A DNA stretch of 64,000 nucleotides from RPQK01 sp041946865. GTDB lineage: Bacteria > Acidobacteriota > UBA6911 > RPQK01. Under the pieces are notes generated by a model. It saw only the letters and a program-made list of their open reading frames with translations, made no database searches and was not told the DNA's origin. The translations under genes and the position numbers were made by a program. Location of the stretch: assembly GCA_041946865.1 (NCBI GenBank), contig JBHGBF010000001.1:1-64000 (forward strand), written 5' to 3'. Numbering within the stretch: position 1 is the stretch's first letter; each line of letters opens with the position of its first letter. This document shows positions 24,206 to 32,157 of this stretch, piece after piece.

Positions 24206-25594
24206 ATGAGCTTCAGGGCAAAGACCTCGCGCCGGCGTTTCATGAGCAGGACAGTCTCCGCGTCCGCCGCCATCTGGGCTTCACCTGCGATCATCCCAGC
24301 GACAATGCTGGGCGGGGCGAGCGCGCCAGGCAATCGAATTCAGACCGGAGTGATAGGGGTCGGCCGGATCGCGCGCGAACACGACATGCCGGGCGTCTTG
24401 AAGCACGAGGCCGCTCGAATCATCGCGGTTTCCGACCTTGACTCGAAGCGCTGCGCCGACGGGAAAAAATACGTCGAGGACTATTACGTAAAAAAGACCG
24501 GGCAGGCGGCAACCGGTGTGCAGATGTACGGCGACTACCGTGAGATGCTCACCCGGCCCGAAATCGATGCCGTCGTGATTTGTACTCCGGACCACTGGCA
24601 CGCCAGGCCCGCCATTGATGCGGCCATGGCGGGGAAGGACATCTACCTGGAAAAGCCCACCTCCCTGACTATTGCCGAGGGACGGGCCATGAGCGACGCC
24701 ATCCACCGCACGGGCCGGATTCTTCAGATCGGGACCCAGCAAAGGTCCTGGGAGCAGTTCAGGGTCGCATGCGAACTGGTTCGAAACGGTCGAATCGGGC
24801 AGTTAAAGACCATTCAGGTCGGCCTTCCAGTGGATCCGTCCGGGACTGAAGAGCCCGAAATGCCGGTGCCCAAGAACCTGAATTACGAGATGTGGCTCGG
24901 CTCCACCCCTTGGGTCTACTACACGGAGAAGCGGGTCCACCCTCAACACGATTACTCGCGGCCCGGCTGGCTCCGTTGCGAGCAGTTCGGCGCGGGGATG
25001 ATAACCGGCTGGGGCGTCCATCACATTGACATTGTTCACTGGGCGATGGGTACCGAGTACACCGGTCCGGTGGAGATTGAAGGCACGGCAGAATTCCCCA
25101 AATCAGGCCTCTGGGACGTCCACGGCCCCTACCGGATTCAAGCGAAATACTCGAATGGAGTCACGGTTTATATCAGTGATTCCTACCCGAACGGAATCCG
25201 CTTCGAGGGTTCGGAAGGGTGGATTTTCGTGACCCGCGGCAACTATGCCGTGACGGCCAGCGATCCCGGCTCCCGCGATCCGAATGCGAAGTCGCCCCTT
25301 TCAGTCAGCAACCCTAAGATCCTCACTTCACCCCTTGGCCCGAATGAGATCCAGCTTTACAGGAGCACGGATCACCACGGGAACTGGCTTGAAAGCATCA
25401 AAAGCAGAAAGCCGCCGATCTGCCCGGTTGAGGTCGGCCATCGGTCCTGCAGCGCCTGCCTCGTCGCCCACATTGCCATGAAGCTCAAGCGGCGGCTCTA
25501 CTGGGATCCAGCCAGAGAACGCTTTAAAAACGACGACGAGGCCAATTCAATGCTTTCGCGCGCCCAGCGCTGGCCGTACGGGATCGAGTCGTAA
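24206..25594 (+). CDS. Tat-exported Gfo/Idh/MocA-family oxidoreductase
   Basis: The 462-residue protein starts with a twin-arginine signal (TSRRRFMSRT followed by a hydrophobic Ala/Ile stretch), so it is probably exported folded with its NAD(P) bound. The Rossmann motif is GVIGVGRIA; EKPTSLT is the conserved EKP of the family. The C-terminal alpha/beta domain contains GWGVHHIDIVHWAMG, a typical catalytic His/Asp region. Members act on sugars, inositols or their derivatives; this type is common in Acidobacteriota and Planctomycetota. It is preceded by a GGAGGAAAC ribosome site and appears monocistronic. Confidence 0.88.
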   Translation: MSFRAKTSRRRFMSRTVSASAAIWASPAIIPATMLGGASAPGNRIQTGVIGVGRIAREHDMPGVLKHEAARIIAVSDLDSKRCADGKKYVEDYYVKKTGQAATGVQMYGDYREMLTRPEIDAVVICTPDHWHARPAIDAAMAGKDIYLEKPTSLTIAEGRAMSDAIHRTGRILQIGTQQRSWEQFRVACELVRNGRIGQLKTIQVGLPVDPSGTEEPEMPVPKNLNYEMWLGSTPWVYYTEKRVHPQHDYSRPGWLRCEQFGAGMITGWGVHHIDIVHWAMGTEYTGPVEIEGTAEFPKSGLWDVHGPYRIQAKYSNGVTVYISDSYPNGIRFEGSEGWIFVTRGNYAVTASDPGSRDPNAKSPLSVSNPKILTSPLGPNEIQLYRSTDHHGNWLESIKSRKPPICPVEVGHRSCSACLVAHIAMKLKRRLYWDPARERFKNDDEANSMLSRAQRWPYGIES

Positions 25595-25612
25595 CCGACT
25601 GGCCTCCTGCCG

Positions 25613-25618
25613 TATAAT
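25613..25618 (+). promoter_or_regulatory. Candidate -10 element for sodC
   Basis: TATAAT lies 45 bases upstream of the sodC start codon. No good -35 is seen at 16-18 bases upstream. The following leader ends in AGGAGG, a strong ribosome site. Confidence 0.4.
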
Positions 25619-25662
25619 GTTTTCAACAACTTCCTACGTCGTTACCTGAGACAGGAGGACAC

Positions 25663-26235
25663 ATGCGTAGACTCCCATGGGCCGGGATGTGTGTGGCGGT
25701 TTTCGCGCTTATGTTCGGGTCTGCGAAGAGCAGCCCTGATGCGAGTCCCGGAGCGGCCGGGACTGCGATGCTGCAGGCCGGCGGGCAGGTCAAGGCGGCA
25801 GTTGCAGAACTTCAACCAGCCGCCGGAAAGAAGGTTCACGGAACCGTCACCTTCGAGAGCGTTGGTGGAAACAAGGTCAAGGTAACAGCCCATGTCACCG
25901 GACTGGAGCCGGGGAAGCACGGGTTCCACATGCACGAAAAGGGAGACTGCAGCGCCCCTGATTTCACCAGCGCAGGCGGGCATTTCAACCCGACCAAGGC
26001 TCCGCACGGCGCTCCCACCGACCCCCAGCATCACGCGGGAGACTTGGGCAATATCGAAGTGCATGCCAACGGAGAAGGCCATCTCGAGACGACCGTTGAC
26101 TTCCTCGAGCTGAACGGGCCGAACAGCATTGTGGGGAAGGGCCTGATCGTTCACTCGAAAGAGGACGATCTGAAAACCCAGCCTACAGGGAACGCAGGTG
26201 GCCGTGAAGCCTGTGGCGTGATCAAGGCGAGGTAG
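25663..26235 (+). CDS. sodC: Periplasmic Cu/Zn superoxide dismutase
   Basis: The 190-residue exported enzyme converts superoxide to oxygen and hydrogen peroxide. All active-site elements are present: GFHMHEKGDC (copper ligands H89 and H91, disulfide C96), GGHFNP (bridging H107), PHGAP and QHHAGDLGN (zinc ligands, D127), IVHSKEDD (H164) and GNAGGREACG (substrate-guiding R181 and the second cysteine). A signal peptide covers the first ~25 residues. The ATG at 25663 follows AGGAGG. It stands alone, ending 45 bases before the convergent ribokinase gene. It indicates that the envelope meets oxygen or oxidant bursts. Confidence 0.95.
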   Translation: MRRLPWAGMCVAVFALMFGSAKSSPDASPGAAGTAMLQAGGQVKAAVAELQPAAGKKVHGTVTFESVGGNKVKVTAHVTGLEPGKHGFHMHEKGDCSAPDFTSAGGHFNPTKAPHGAPTDPQHHAGDLGNIEVHANGEGHLETTVDFLELNGPNSIVGKGLIVHSKEDDLKTQPTGNAGGREACGVIKAR

Positions 26236-26280
26236 CCCGGCCAGCGCGAGCGCCTCCCGAACCCGTTTGGAGTTCCGCCT

Positions 26281-27219
26281 TTAGCGGGCCTTTCCGAACG
26301 GCTGGCTCAACTCCGCTTTTCGGGGCAGTGACGGTTGCGCCCCCAGGCGTGTGGCGGCGAAGGCGCCTGCCAGGTTGGCAAACCTGACGGCCTGCTCCAG
26401 TCCCTGCCCCTCCCCCAGCGCCACGGCGAGGGCGCCGTTGAACGCATCGCCGGCGGCTGTCGTGTCTACGGGCTGGATCTTCACCGTCGGGATCACCATG
26501 CCGCGCTCGCCGGTATAGAGATATGACCCGGATCCCCCCAGGGTAATGACCACCGTCTGGACACCTCGCCGTCTCAGTTCCGCGGCCGCTTTCCCGTGGT
26601 CGGCCGGATCTCTCAGCGTGATTCCGGTCAGGATCTCCGTTTCCGTTTCATTGGGTGTCAAGACAGTGACATGGCGAAGGATGCGGTCATCGAGCGTCTG
26701 GGCCGGGGCCGGATTCAAAATGACCGCCGCCCCGCTCTCTGCCCCGACTCGGGCGGCCTCCGCAACCGTTTCCAAAGGGACTTCCAGCTGGATCACTACG
26801 ACATCGGCCCTCTCGATTGCCGGCCGAGCTTTACGAACGTCGTCCGGGCTTAATTCGGCATTCGCTCCGGGCGCCACCGAGATAATATTCTCGCCCCGCT
26901 TGTCGACGAGAATAAGAGCGACTCCCGACGGCTTTTGGAGATCCTTCGTCACGTAGTCGGCGACAATCCCCTCGCGGCTGAAGCTCTCAATAGCAGTGCG
27001 CCCAAACAGGTCGTCGCCTACCCGGGCCACAAATGTTACATCGGCGCCCAAACGAGCGGCCGCCACTGCCTGGTTCGCGCCCTTTCCTCCGGCTGCCATG
27101 ACAAACTCTCCGCCCAGCACCGTTTCGCCCGCCACCGGGATATGGGCGGATTTGACCACCATATCGGTATTGGAGCTGCCGACAACGACAATTCGTGGTT
27201 TTTGCAGAGCGTTTTTCAT
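26281..27219 (-). CDS. rbsK: Ribokinase
   Basis: The 312-residue PfkB-family kinase phosphorylates ribose (or a close pentose) to the 5-phosphate with ATP. GGKGANQAVAAARLG is the PfkB signature 1 with the substrate-binding GG; DTTAAGDAFNGALA is signature 2 with the catalytic Asp. NTDM near the N-terminus binds the sugar. I chose the ATG at 27219; a TTG two codons upstream is possible and no strong ribosome site separates them. It begins 12 bases after the sugar permease gene and downstream of an ADP-ribosylglycohydrolase, so its substrate is probably ribose freed from ADP-ribose or nucleosides. Confidence 0.92.
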   Translation of the reverse strand: MKNALQKPRIVVVGSSNTDMVVKSAHIPVAGETVLGGEFVMAAGGKGANQAVAAARLGADVTFVARVGDDLFGRTAIESFSREGIVADYVTKDLQKPSGVALILVDKRGENIISVAPGANAELSPDDVRKARPAIERADVVVIQLEVPLETVAEAARVGAESGAAVILNPAPAQTLDDRILRHVTVLTPNETETEILTGITLRDPADHGKAAAELRRRGVQTVVITLGGSGSYLYTGERGMVIPTVKIQPVDTTAAGDAFNGALAVALGEGQGLEQAVRFANLAGAFAATRLGAQPSLPRKAELSQPFGKAR

Positions 27220-27231
27220 AATCAAAATCCG

Positions 27232-28233
27232 CTATTGAAACCGGGCGGCAATGATTAAACCCAGGCCGGCCAGATAGCCCAGGAACATCAGAGTCAGTAA
27301 CAACCCGGTTGATCCCGGCGCTTCCCGGAACTCCTTCCAGATGAAAACCCCCCAGAGTGCAGCCACCATAGTCGCGCCCTGCCCAAGGCCGTAGGAAATC
27401 GCAAAGCCCGCCTGCCCGGAGGCGATGATGCTGAAGGTCATTCCCACACCCCAGATCAGCCCGCCCAAAATACCGATCGAATGCAGCGACAGGCCGCCTT
27501 TGAAGTAATCCGACAGGGGGACAGGGTCACCCACAAAGGGCTTTTTCATGACGATGGGATTAAGCACCAGATTGCTTGCCAGCAGTCCCACCGAGAAGAA
27601 AAACACGGCCGCGTACGGGCCAAGTTTTCCTGGTTCCAGGTTCCGAAAATCGGCCGACATCGAATCGGCTACGAAACGATAGAAAAACCCCATAAGAACG
27701 CCGCACAGGACCGACAGCACCAGCCCTTTCGTCGTGACGCCCCGGCTTTGACTCGGCAGTTTGCGGTAGGCGGCCGCATCCAGCACGATTGCCGTTGCGA
27801 CGAGGCCGACACCGATGAAGAGAATAGCCGGGTTTCCTACCGGGGAGCCGATGTAATTCACCACCACGCCGAGAACCAGAGCCAGGCCGATTCCCACAGG
27901 AAACGCCACGGACATGCCGGCAATGGCGATGGCGGCAACGAGCAGGATATTGGCGACGTTAAACACCACGCCGCCCACAAACGCCGAGACCAGGTTTCCC
28001 CAGTCGGCCTGGAAAATGTCCTCGAGAAAGCTCCGACCGGAATCGCCAGAGCTTCCCAGGGTAAACGCCATGATAACCGAGAGCAGAAAGACGCCGAGAA
28101 CGTAGTCCCAGTAGAACAACTCAAAGCGCCAGGCCCTGCCCGCCAGCTTCTGGGTGTTCGCCCAGGAGCCCCAGCAGAGCATTGTGATCACGCAAAAGAC
28201 GACGGCCCAGGCATAGCTGTCGAGGACAAACAT
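27232..28233 (-). CDS. Sugar permease, GRP/RhaT-like DMT-superfamily transporter
   Basis: The 333-residue protein has ten predicted membrane helices with the internal repeat of the drug/metabolite transporter superfamily. Motifs such as CWGSWANTQKL near the N-terminus and WGVGMTFSI are typical of glucose/ribose uptake (GRP) and rhamnose (RhaT) members. The ATG at 28233 follows an AGGGAG site; a longer version would add a basic non-membrane tail. Linked genes are ribokinase downstream and a secreted ADP-ribosylglycohydrolase upstream, so ribose or a ribose derivative is the likely cargo, by inference. Confidence 0.85.
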   Translation of the reverse strand: MFVLDSYAWAVVFCVITMLCWGSWANTQKLAGRAWRFELFYWDYVLGVFLLSVIMAFTLGSSGDSGRSFLEDIFQADWGNLVSAFVGGVVFNVANILLVAAIAIAGMSVAFPVGIGLALVLGVVVNYIGSPVGNPAILFIGVGLVATAIVLDAAAYRKLPSQSRGVTTKGLVLSVLCGVLMGFFYRFVADSMSADFRNLEPGKLGPYAAVFFFSVGLLASNLVLNPIVMKKPFVGDPVPLSDYFKGGLSLHSIGILGGLIWGVGMTFSIIASGQAGFAISYGLGQGATMVAALWGVFIWKEFREAPGSTGLLLTLMFLGYLAGLGLIIAARFQ

Positions 28234-28294
28234 GTTTCTCTCCCTCCCCCTTTTCGAAGGGCCTTCTGGCCGGAATGTGGAGGCCGGACGGACC

Positions 28295-28337
28295 CGACGC
28301 ACTCCGCAAAAAACGCTGCGCTTGCGGCTCTGTCGGG
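28295..28337. repeat. 43-bp hairpin-forming intergenic repeat, copy 2
   Basis: This is the second copy of the element at 9495-9537 (40/43 identical). It lies between the ADP-ribosylglycohydrolase and permease genes, upstream of the permease. One of the three differences turns a G-C pair of the outer stem into G-T, so the stem is still possible. A partial third copy of the inner part (CGCTGCGCTTGCGG) follows at 28341-28354. Confidence 0.7.
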
Positions 28338-28443
28338 GATCGCTGCGCTTGCGGCCGCTCCGCGCCTCTTATGTGCCGGCCTTTCAGGTTTGAATCCCTT
28401 TTCCAACCCCCTCATTACCTGCCGCGGCTTTGCCAGGAATTCC

Positions 28444-30003
28444 TCACCGGAAAACGATCAGGCTCTCCACGGCCACCTTGGTGCCCGTTGATTCACCGTA
28501 CGGTTCGCCGAGGACTTTGAGCAAAACGGTGTGCTTCCCAGGTTTCAGGCCAAAACCATGCCAGACGGACTCCCCGCCCCGGCTGGCCTTCTCGTCGTCC
28601 GAGTACACATCCAGCACCCGGTCCAGCTTCCCGTCCACGTAAGCTTCCAGCCGGCCGCCGTCCGGCAGATACGGGCCAACGACGATAGCCCCTGTTCCTT
28701 CAAAGCTGATCTCCGCCTGTGCGTCATATTCGGTGGCGGTTCGGGTCTTCGACCGCTCGGGCTCAGCTGAAAGCTTCCAATTGCCTCTCCAGGTCCAGCG
28801 GGGGTCGTCGGCCTCTATTCGCTCGGCCGTTGATCCGTAGTCGTCCCACAGCTCCAGTTTCGGGGCTTTCGGCGTTTGAGTCTTGACGATGAGCCGCTCC
28901 CCGTCGACCCGGCCGCCATGGCGCTGCACCAGATCGACCGCCCGCTTTTCAGTGCTTTTGACGATTTCCGGAAAGGTATATTCGGTGAAGTCGAATTTCT
29001 TGTCGGCTATGGCGTCGAGCCCCCGCTTCCAGATTTCCGGGATGGCCTGGTAGCCGAGCATCACCCCAAGGACCCCCGCCGCGCTTGATGGATTGCAGTC
29101 CGAGTCCTGGCCCGCCCGTGTGGAGATCTCCATGGTCTTGCCGAAGTCTCGGTTGCCGTAAAGCAGGCCGAGCACGATGTAAGCCCCATTCAGCTTGGCG
29201 TCGATATTGAAAGGCGAAAAGGCGCCTGCCGGGCAGGGATCCCGCTGGTCCCACTTATCCTGAATAAGCTGCCAGGCCCGTCTCCAGTCTGCGGGATTCT
29301 CCTGGTGCCAGCCGAGCAGGTCGGAGATCACCTCGGCATAGGGACTTCTCGCCGGAATACAGGCCAGGCCTGCTTCTACGACTTTGCGGACATCGTTCTC
29401 AAAGAAGGCAGCGCTGTACATGCCCGAGACGAATATCCCGCCGTAGAGCCCGTCGCCGTAGTTCATGACACGCCCCGCCCGGTCGGCAATGGTTGCCGCT
29501 GCCTGGGGAAGCCCGGGCGCCATCAGCCCTATGAAATCCGCTTCGATCTGGAAATCTATGTCGTTGGCATGGACGTTATACCGAGGCGTGCCTGAGTCCC
29601 CGGCGACGATCCCTCTTTTCAAAGCCCGGCGCGCCGCCAGGTTGGCGTGCCAGAGACTGTATTTTGAGTCCCGAAACATAGCGCCGAAATCTGCGGTACT
29701 GGCGTCCAGTCCTTTGTCATCCAGAACCTTGGCGAACGTCATGTCGACATACAGGTCGTCCTGATGGATGGCGTTGGCAAGCCGCTCGGGGGTCCACGGC
29801 GGAAGTTCTGCCTCGTTGATCTTCCCGTTTGAGCGGAACTCCGTGGGCGCCCCGAAGCTCACGCCGATAATCTGCCCGGCCCAGCCTCCCTCGATTTTGT
29901 CGCGCAAGCTTGAGAGTGCGATCTCTCGCTCATCCGTGGCTATGAAGCCGAGGGAGAAGACAGTCATGACAATAATTGAAGAAATAAGCGCGAGACGACA
30001 CAC
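28444..30003 (-). CDS. Secreted ADP-ribosylglycohydrolase-family protein with C-terminal beta domain
   Basis: I start the gene at the GTG at 30003: AAAGGAG is six bases upstream and a signal peptide follows (CRLALISSIIVMTVFSLGFIA). An ATG ten codons earlier would mask the signal. The ~519-residue product has the ADP-ribosylglycohydrolase fold (residues ~30-370): EGGWAGQIIGVSFGAPTEF, HQDDLYVDM (metal-binding acidic site) and RAGQDSDCNPSSAAG (second metal site; the family norm is GDTDTxA). The C-terminal ~130 residues are a beta-rich module with LEAYVDGK and HGFGLKPGKHTVLLKV, perhaps glycan or ligand binding. It probably frees ribose or ADP-ribose outside the cytoplasm for the permease and ribokinase next door. 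Confidence 0.85.
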   Translation of the reverse strand: MCRLALISSIIVMTVFSLGFIATDEREIALSSLRDKIEGGWAGQIIGVSFGAPTEFRSNGKINEAELPPWTPERLANAIHQDDLYVDMTFAKVLDDKGLDASTADFGAMFRDSKYSLWHANLAARRALKRGIVAGDSGTPRYNVHANDIDFQIEADFIGLMAPGLPQAAATIADRAGRVMNYGDGLYGGIFVSGMYSAAFFENDVRKVVEAGLACIPARSPYAEVISDLLGWHQENPADWRRAWQLIQDKWDQRDPCPAGAFSPFNIDAKLNGAYIVLGLLYGNRDFGKTMEISTRAGQDSDCNPSSAAGVLGVMLGYQAIPEIWKRGLDAIADKKFDFTEYTFPEIVKSTEKRAVDLVQRHGGRVDGERLIVKTQTPKAPKLELWDDYGSTAERIEADDPRWTWRGNWKLSAEPERSKTRTATEYDAQAEISFEGTGAIVVGPYLPDGGRLEAYVDGKLDRVLDVYSDDEKASRGGESVWHGFGLKPGKHTVLLKVLGEPYGESTGTKVAVESLIVFR

Positions 30004-30071
30004 GTCAGTCTCCTTTCTTATGGCGGCTAACATTGCCAATGATCAGGTTTCAGCCTCCAATCGTCAATGGG

Positions 30072-31151
30072 TCAGTCGATCGCCGCCTTGCGACTTCGAT
30101 AAACGCCTATACCGAGCGTGATCACCGTCAGGGGAATCACGAAAAACCAGAGGGCCGTCTTGAAAATAACCATGTCGTGATGTCGGGTCGCCGTCATGAC
30201 CAGATATGCCGTGTAGAAGATGTAGTAGCCGATGAAAAGAGATCCTTCCCAGCGGTCCAGCTGGTGCCCGGTAAAGAAAACCGGCAGGCAAGCCACCGAG
30301 ACGGCGATCATCACCGGTATGTCGAAGCTGAAAGCGGCGGGAGCCACCGGGATGCCGTCGTGCGAAGCCAGCGACGCGGCACCCAGAATGGCCAGCAGGT
30401 TAAAGATATTGCTCCCGATCACGTTGCCGATCGCAATGTCACGCTCTCCTCGTAAGGTCGCGACAATCGAAGCGGCGATTTCCGGAGCTGAGGTGCCGGC
30501 AGCCACCACAGTCAGCCCGATGACCAGCTCGCTGACCCCGATCAGGCGGGCCGTTTCAGTCGCGCTCCATACCAGCCAACGGGCTCCAAGGATCAGCAAC
30601 ACGAGGCCCGCGACGACGTTCACCAGTTGGAGCACAATGGTCCGAGCCGAAAAGTGCTCTTCCCGCGGATATTCGGATTCATAAACCGCGCGGATCTCCC
30701 TGGTCTCCCGGCGGCTGTGTCGGACCGTGAACACGACATAGCCGACCAGCAGGCCGAGCAGCAAGAAGCCGTCCCAGCGGCCGATTCGGCCGTCGAACGC
30801 AAGTCCAAAAACCAGGAAACTGGTCCCTATGACGATAGGCACATCGTGAACCAGCAGGCGCTGAGCGATGACCAGGGGAATGAGCAGCGCGCAGAAGCCC
30901 AAGATCAGGAGCACATTCAGGATATTGCTGCCGATCACGTTCCCAAGCGCGATGTCCGGTTCTCCGGCTACGCTGGCTTGCAGGCTGACCGCCATTTCCG
31001 GAGCGCTCGTGCCGAAGGCGACTACAATCAGACCAATCACCAGCGGCGAGACGCCGAGTATGGCGGCGAGTCGCGAGGCGCCTCGTACCAGCGCGTCTCC
31101 GCCAAAGGCGAGTAAACTGAGTCCGAGAGCCAACCAGATCAGAATGGCCAT
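30072..31151 (-). CDS. Calcium/sodium antiporter (CaCA family, YrbG-like)
   Basis: The 359-residue inner-membrane exchanger has two inverted halves, each with the alpha-repeat motif: VVAFGTSAPEMAVSLQAS plus GNVIGSNILNVLLILG, and VVAAGTSAPEIAASIVAT plus GNVIGSNIFNLLAILG. The glutamates of GTSAPE coordinate the transported cation. About ten or eleven membrane helices are predicted. The ATG at 31151 follows AGGAG. YrbG-type members exchange Ca2+ (or related ions) for Na+ or H+; the exact ions are inferred from family. It sits next to a DUF4142/ChaB pair transcribed in the other direction. Confidence 0.92.
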   Translation of the reverse strand: MAILIWLALGLSLLAFGGDALVRGASRLAAILGVSPLVIGLIVVAFGTSAPEMAVSLQASVAGEPDIALGNVIGSNILNVLLILGFCALLIPLVIAQRLLVHDVPIVIGTSFLVFGLAFDGRIGRWDGFLLLGLLVGYVVFTVRHSRRETREIRAVYESEYPREEHFSARTIVLQLVNVVAGLVLLILGARWLVWSATETARLIGVSELVIGLTVVAAGTSAPEIAASIVATLRGERDIAIGNVIGSNIFNLLAILGAASLASHDGIPVAPAAFSFDIPVMIAVSVACLPVFFTGHQLDRWEGSLFIGYYIFYTAYLVMTATRHHDMVIFKTALWFFVIPLTVITLGIGVYRSRKAAID

Positions 31152-31292
31152 ATCCGCTTCTCCTGGACCGCCCGGCAATGCTGGTTATCGCAGAGGCCTG
31201 CTGCTGTTCCCTTGAATATTCTGCAATGCTACAGTGATAGAAAACAGCAAGAAAAACAGGCCCCCTGTTGAAGTCCAAATCCAGGAGGCTAA

Positions 31293-31811
31293 GTGACTAT
31301 ACGTTTGTTCCTTCTAGCCTGTCTTCTCTCTGCCTATTCTGGCCGATTTCCCGATCATGAGACCGTCCCCGCTCAGGACCAGAAATTTCTGGAGGCTGCG
31401 GCATTAGGGGCCATCGTCGAAGTCAGACTCGGCGAACTGGCTATACAGCGAACCGGGAACCAGGTGGTCCGTGATTTTGCCAAGAGAATGGTCATTGCCT
31501 ACTCGCAAGGGGCGAAGGAAGTGAAAGAGCTGGCCGAACGGAAGGGAATCAATTGTCCTACGGAGCTTGATGACAAGCACCAGCAGACGGTTGAACGCCT
31601 GAGCGAGCTGAGCGGCCCGGATTTCGACAGGGCCTACATGACAGAGATGGTCGAGGCTCATGAGAGGGATATCAAGGCCTTCGAGAATCAGGGTGCGACG
31701 GGCCAGGATCGAGATATCAAGAAATGGGCCTCACGGACGCTTCCCAAGCTGAGGGAGCATCTGGAGGTGGCTCGCCAGACACGCCGTCAGACGGATATGG
31801 TCGCGGAGTAA
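31293..31811 (+). CDS. DUF4142 family exported protein
   Basis: The 172-residue protein starts with a signal sequence (IRLFLLACLLSAYSG) and then forms a ferritin-like helical bundle of the DUF4142 type. Landmarks are FLEAAALGAIVEVRLGELAIQR, VRDFAKRMV, and the later MVEAHERDIKAFE region. The start is GTG at 31293, with AGGAGG five bases upstream. Proteins of this family are often periplasmic and linked to stress; no catalytic activity is established. It is followed four bases later by a ChaB-family gene and was probably transcribed with it. Confidence 0.88.
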   Translation: MTIRLFLLACLLSAYSGRFPDHETVPAQDQKFLEAAALGAIVEVRLGELAIQRTGNQVVRDFAKRMVIAYSQGAKEVKELAERKGINCPTELDDKHQQTVERLSELSGPDFDRAYMTEMVEAHERDIKAFENQGATGQDRDIKKWASRTLPKLREHLEVARQTRRQTDMVAE

Positions 31812-31815
31812 AGGT

Positions 31816-32157
31816 ATGCCAACTCGAACCCACAAGAAAACAACCAAGGGAGGAAAGGTGGCGACGGCTGAATTGCCGGAGACGTTGAGGAGGTCCGACA
31901 AGCACGCCCAGGAAATCTGGGCAAAAGCTCATGACAGCGCCGTCGAAACGTACGGGGAAGGTGGCAGGGCGCACCGCGTAGCCTTTGCCGCCCTGAAACA
32001 CGTCTACGAAAAAAAAGCGACCGCTGGATCAAAAAGTCCGAAAAGGGGTCTTCTGATCCGCAGGCTGCCCGGGGACCCACCACGGCGCCCCGCTCCACCG
32101 ATGATCCATCGGCTCCTACCTAGTTACCGAACTCTTCCAGCAGGTCCATCCTCTTGA
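31816..32157 (+). CDS. chaB: ChaB-family small protein
   Basis: The 113-residue cytoplasmic protein contains the ChaB fold region ELPETLRRSDKHAQEIWAKAHDSAVETYGEGGRAHRVAFAALK, which is easily recognised. ChaB in E. coli is encoded beside the ChaA cation/proton antiporter and is thought to regulate it. Here a CaCA exchanger lies just upstream on the other strand, so a similar link is possible. The ~35 residues after the domain are basic and proline-rich. GGAG lies seven bases before the ATG. The 3' end overlaps the end of the convergent sigma54-activator gene by 38 bases. Confidence 0.85.
   Translation: MPTRTHKKTTKGGKVATAELPETLRRSDKHAQEIWAKAHDSAVETYGEGGRAHRVAFAALKHVYEKKATAGSKSPKRGLLIRRLPGDPPRRPAPPMIHRLLPSYRTLPAGPSS

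Noticed and set aside
28380..28400. A GGTTTGAATCCC stretch resembling a tRNA T-loop
   Set aside because: No acceptor stem, anticodon arm or D-arm can be found around it.
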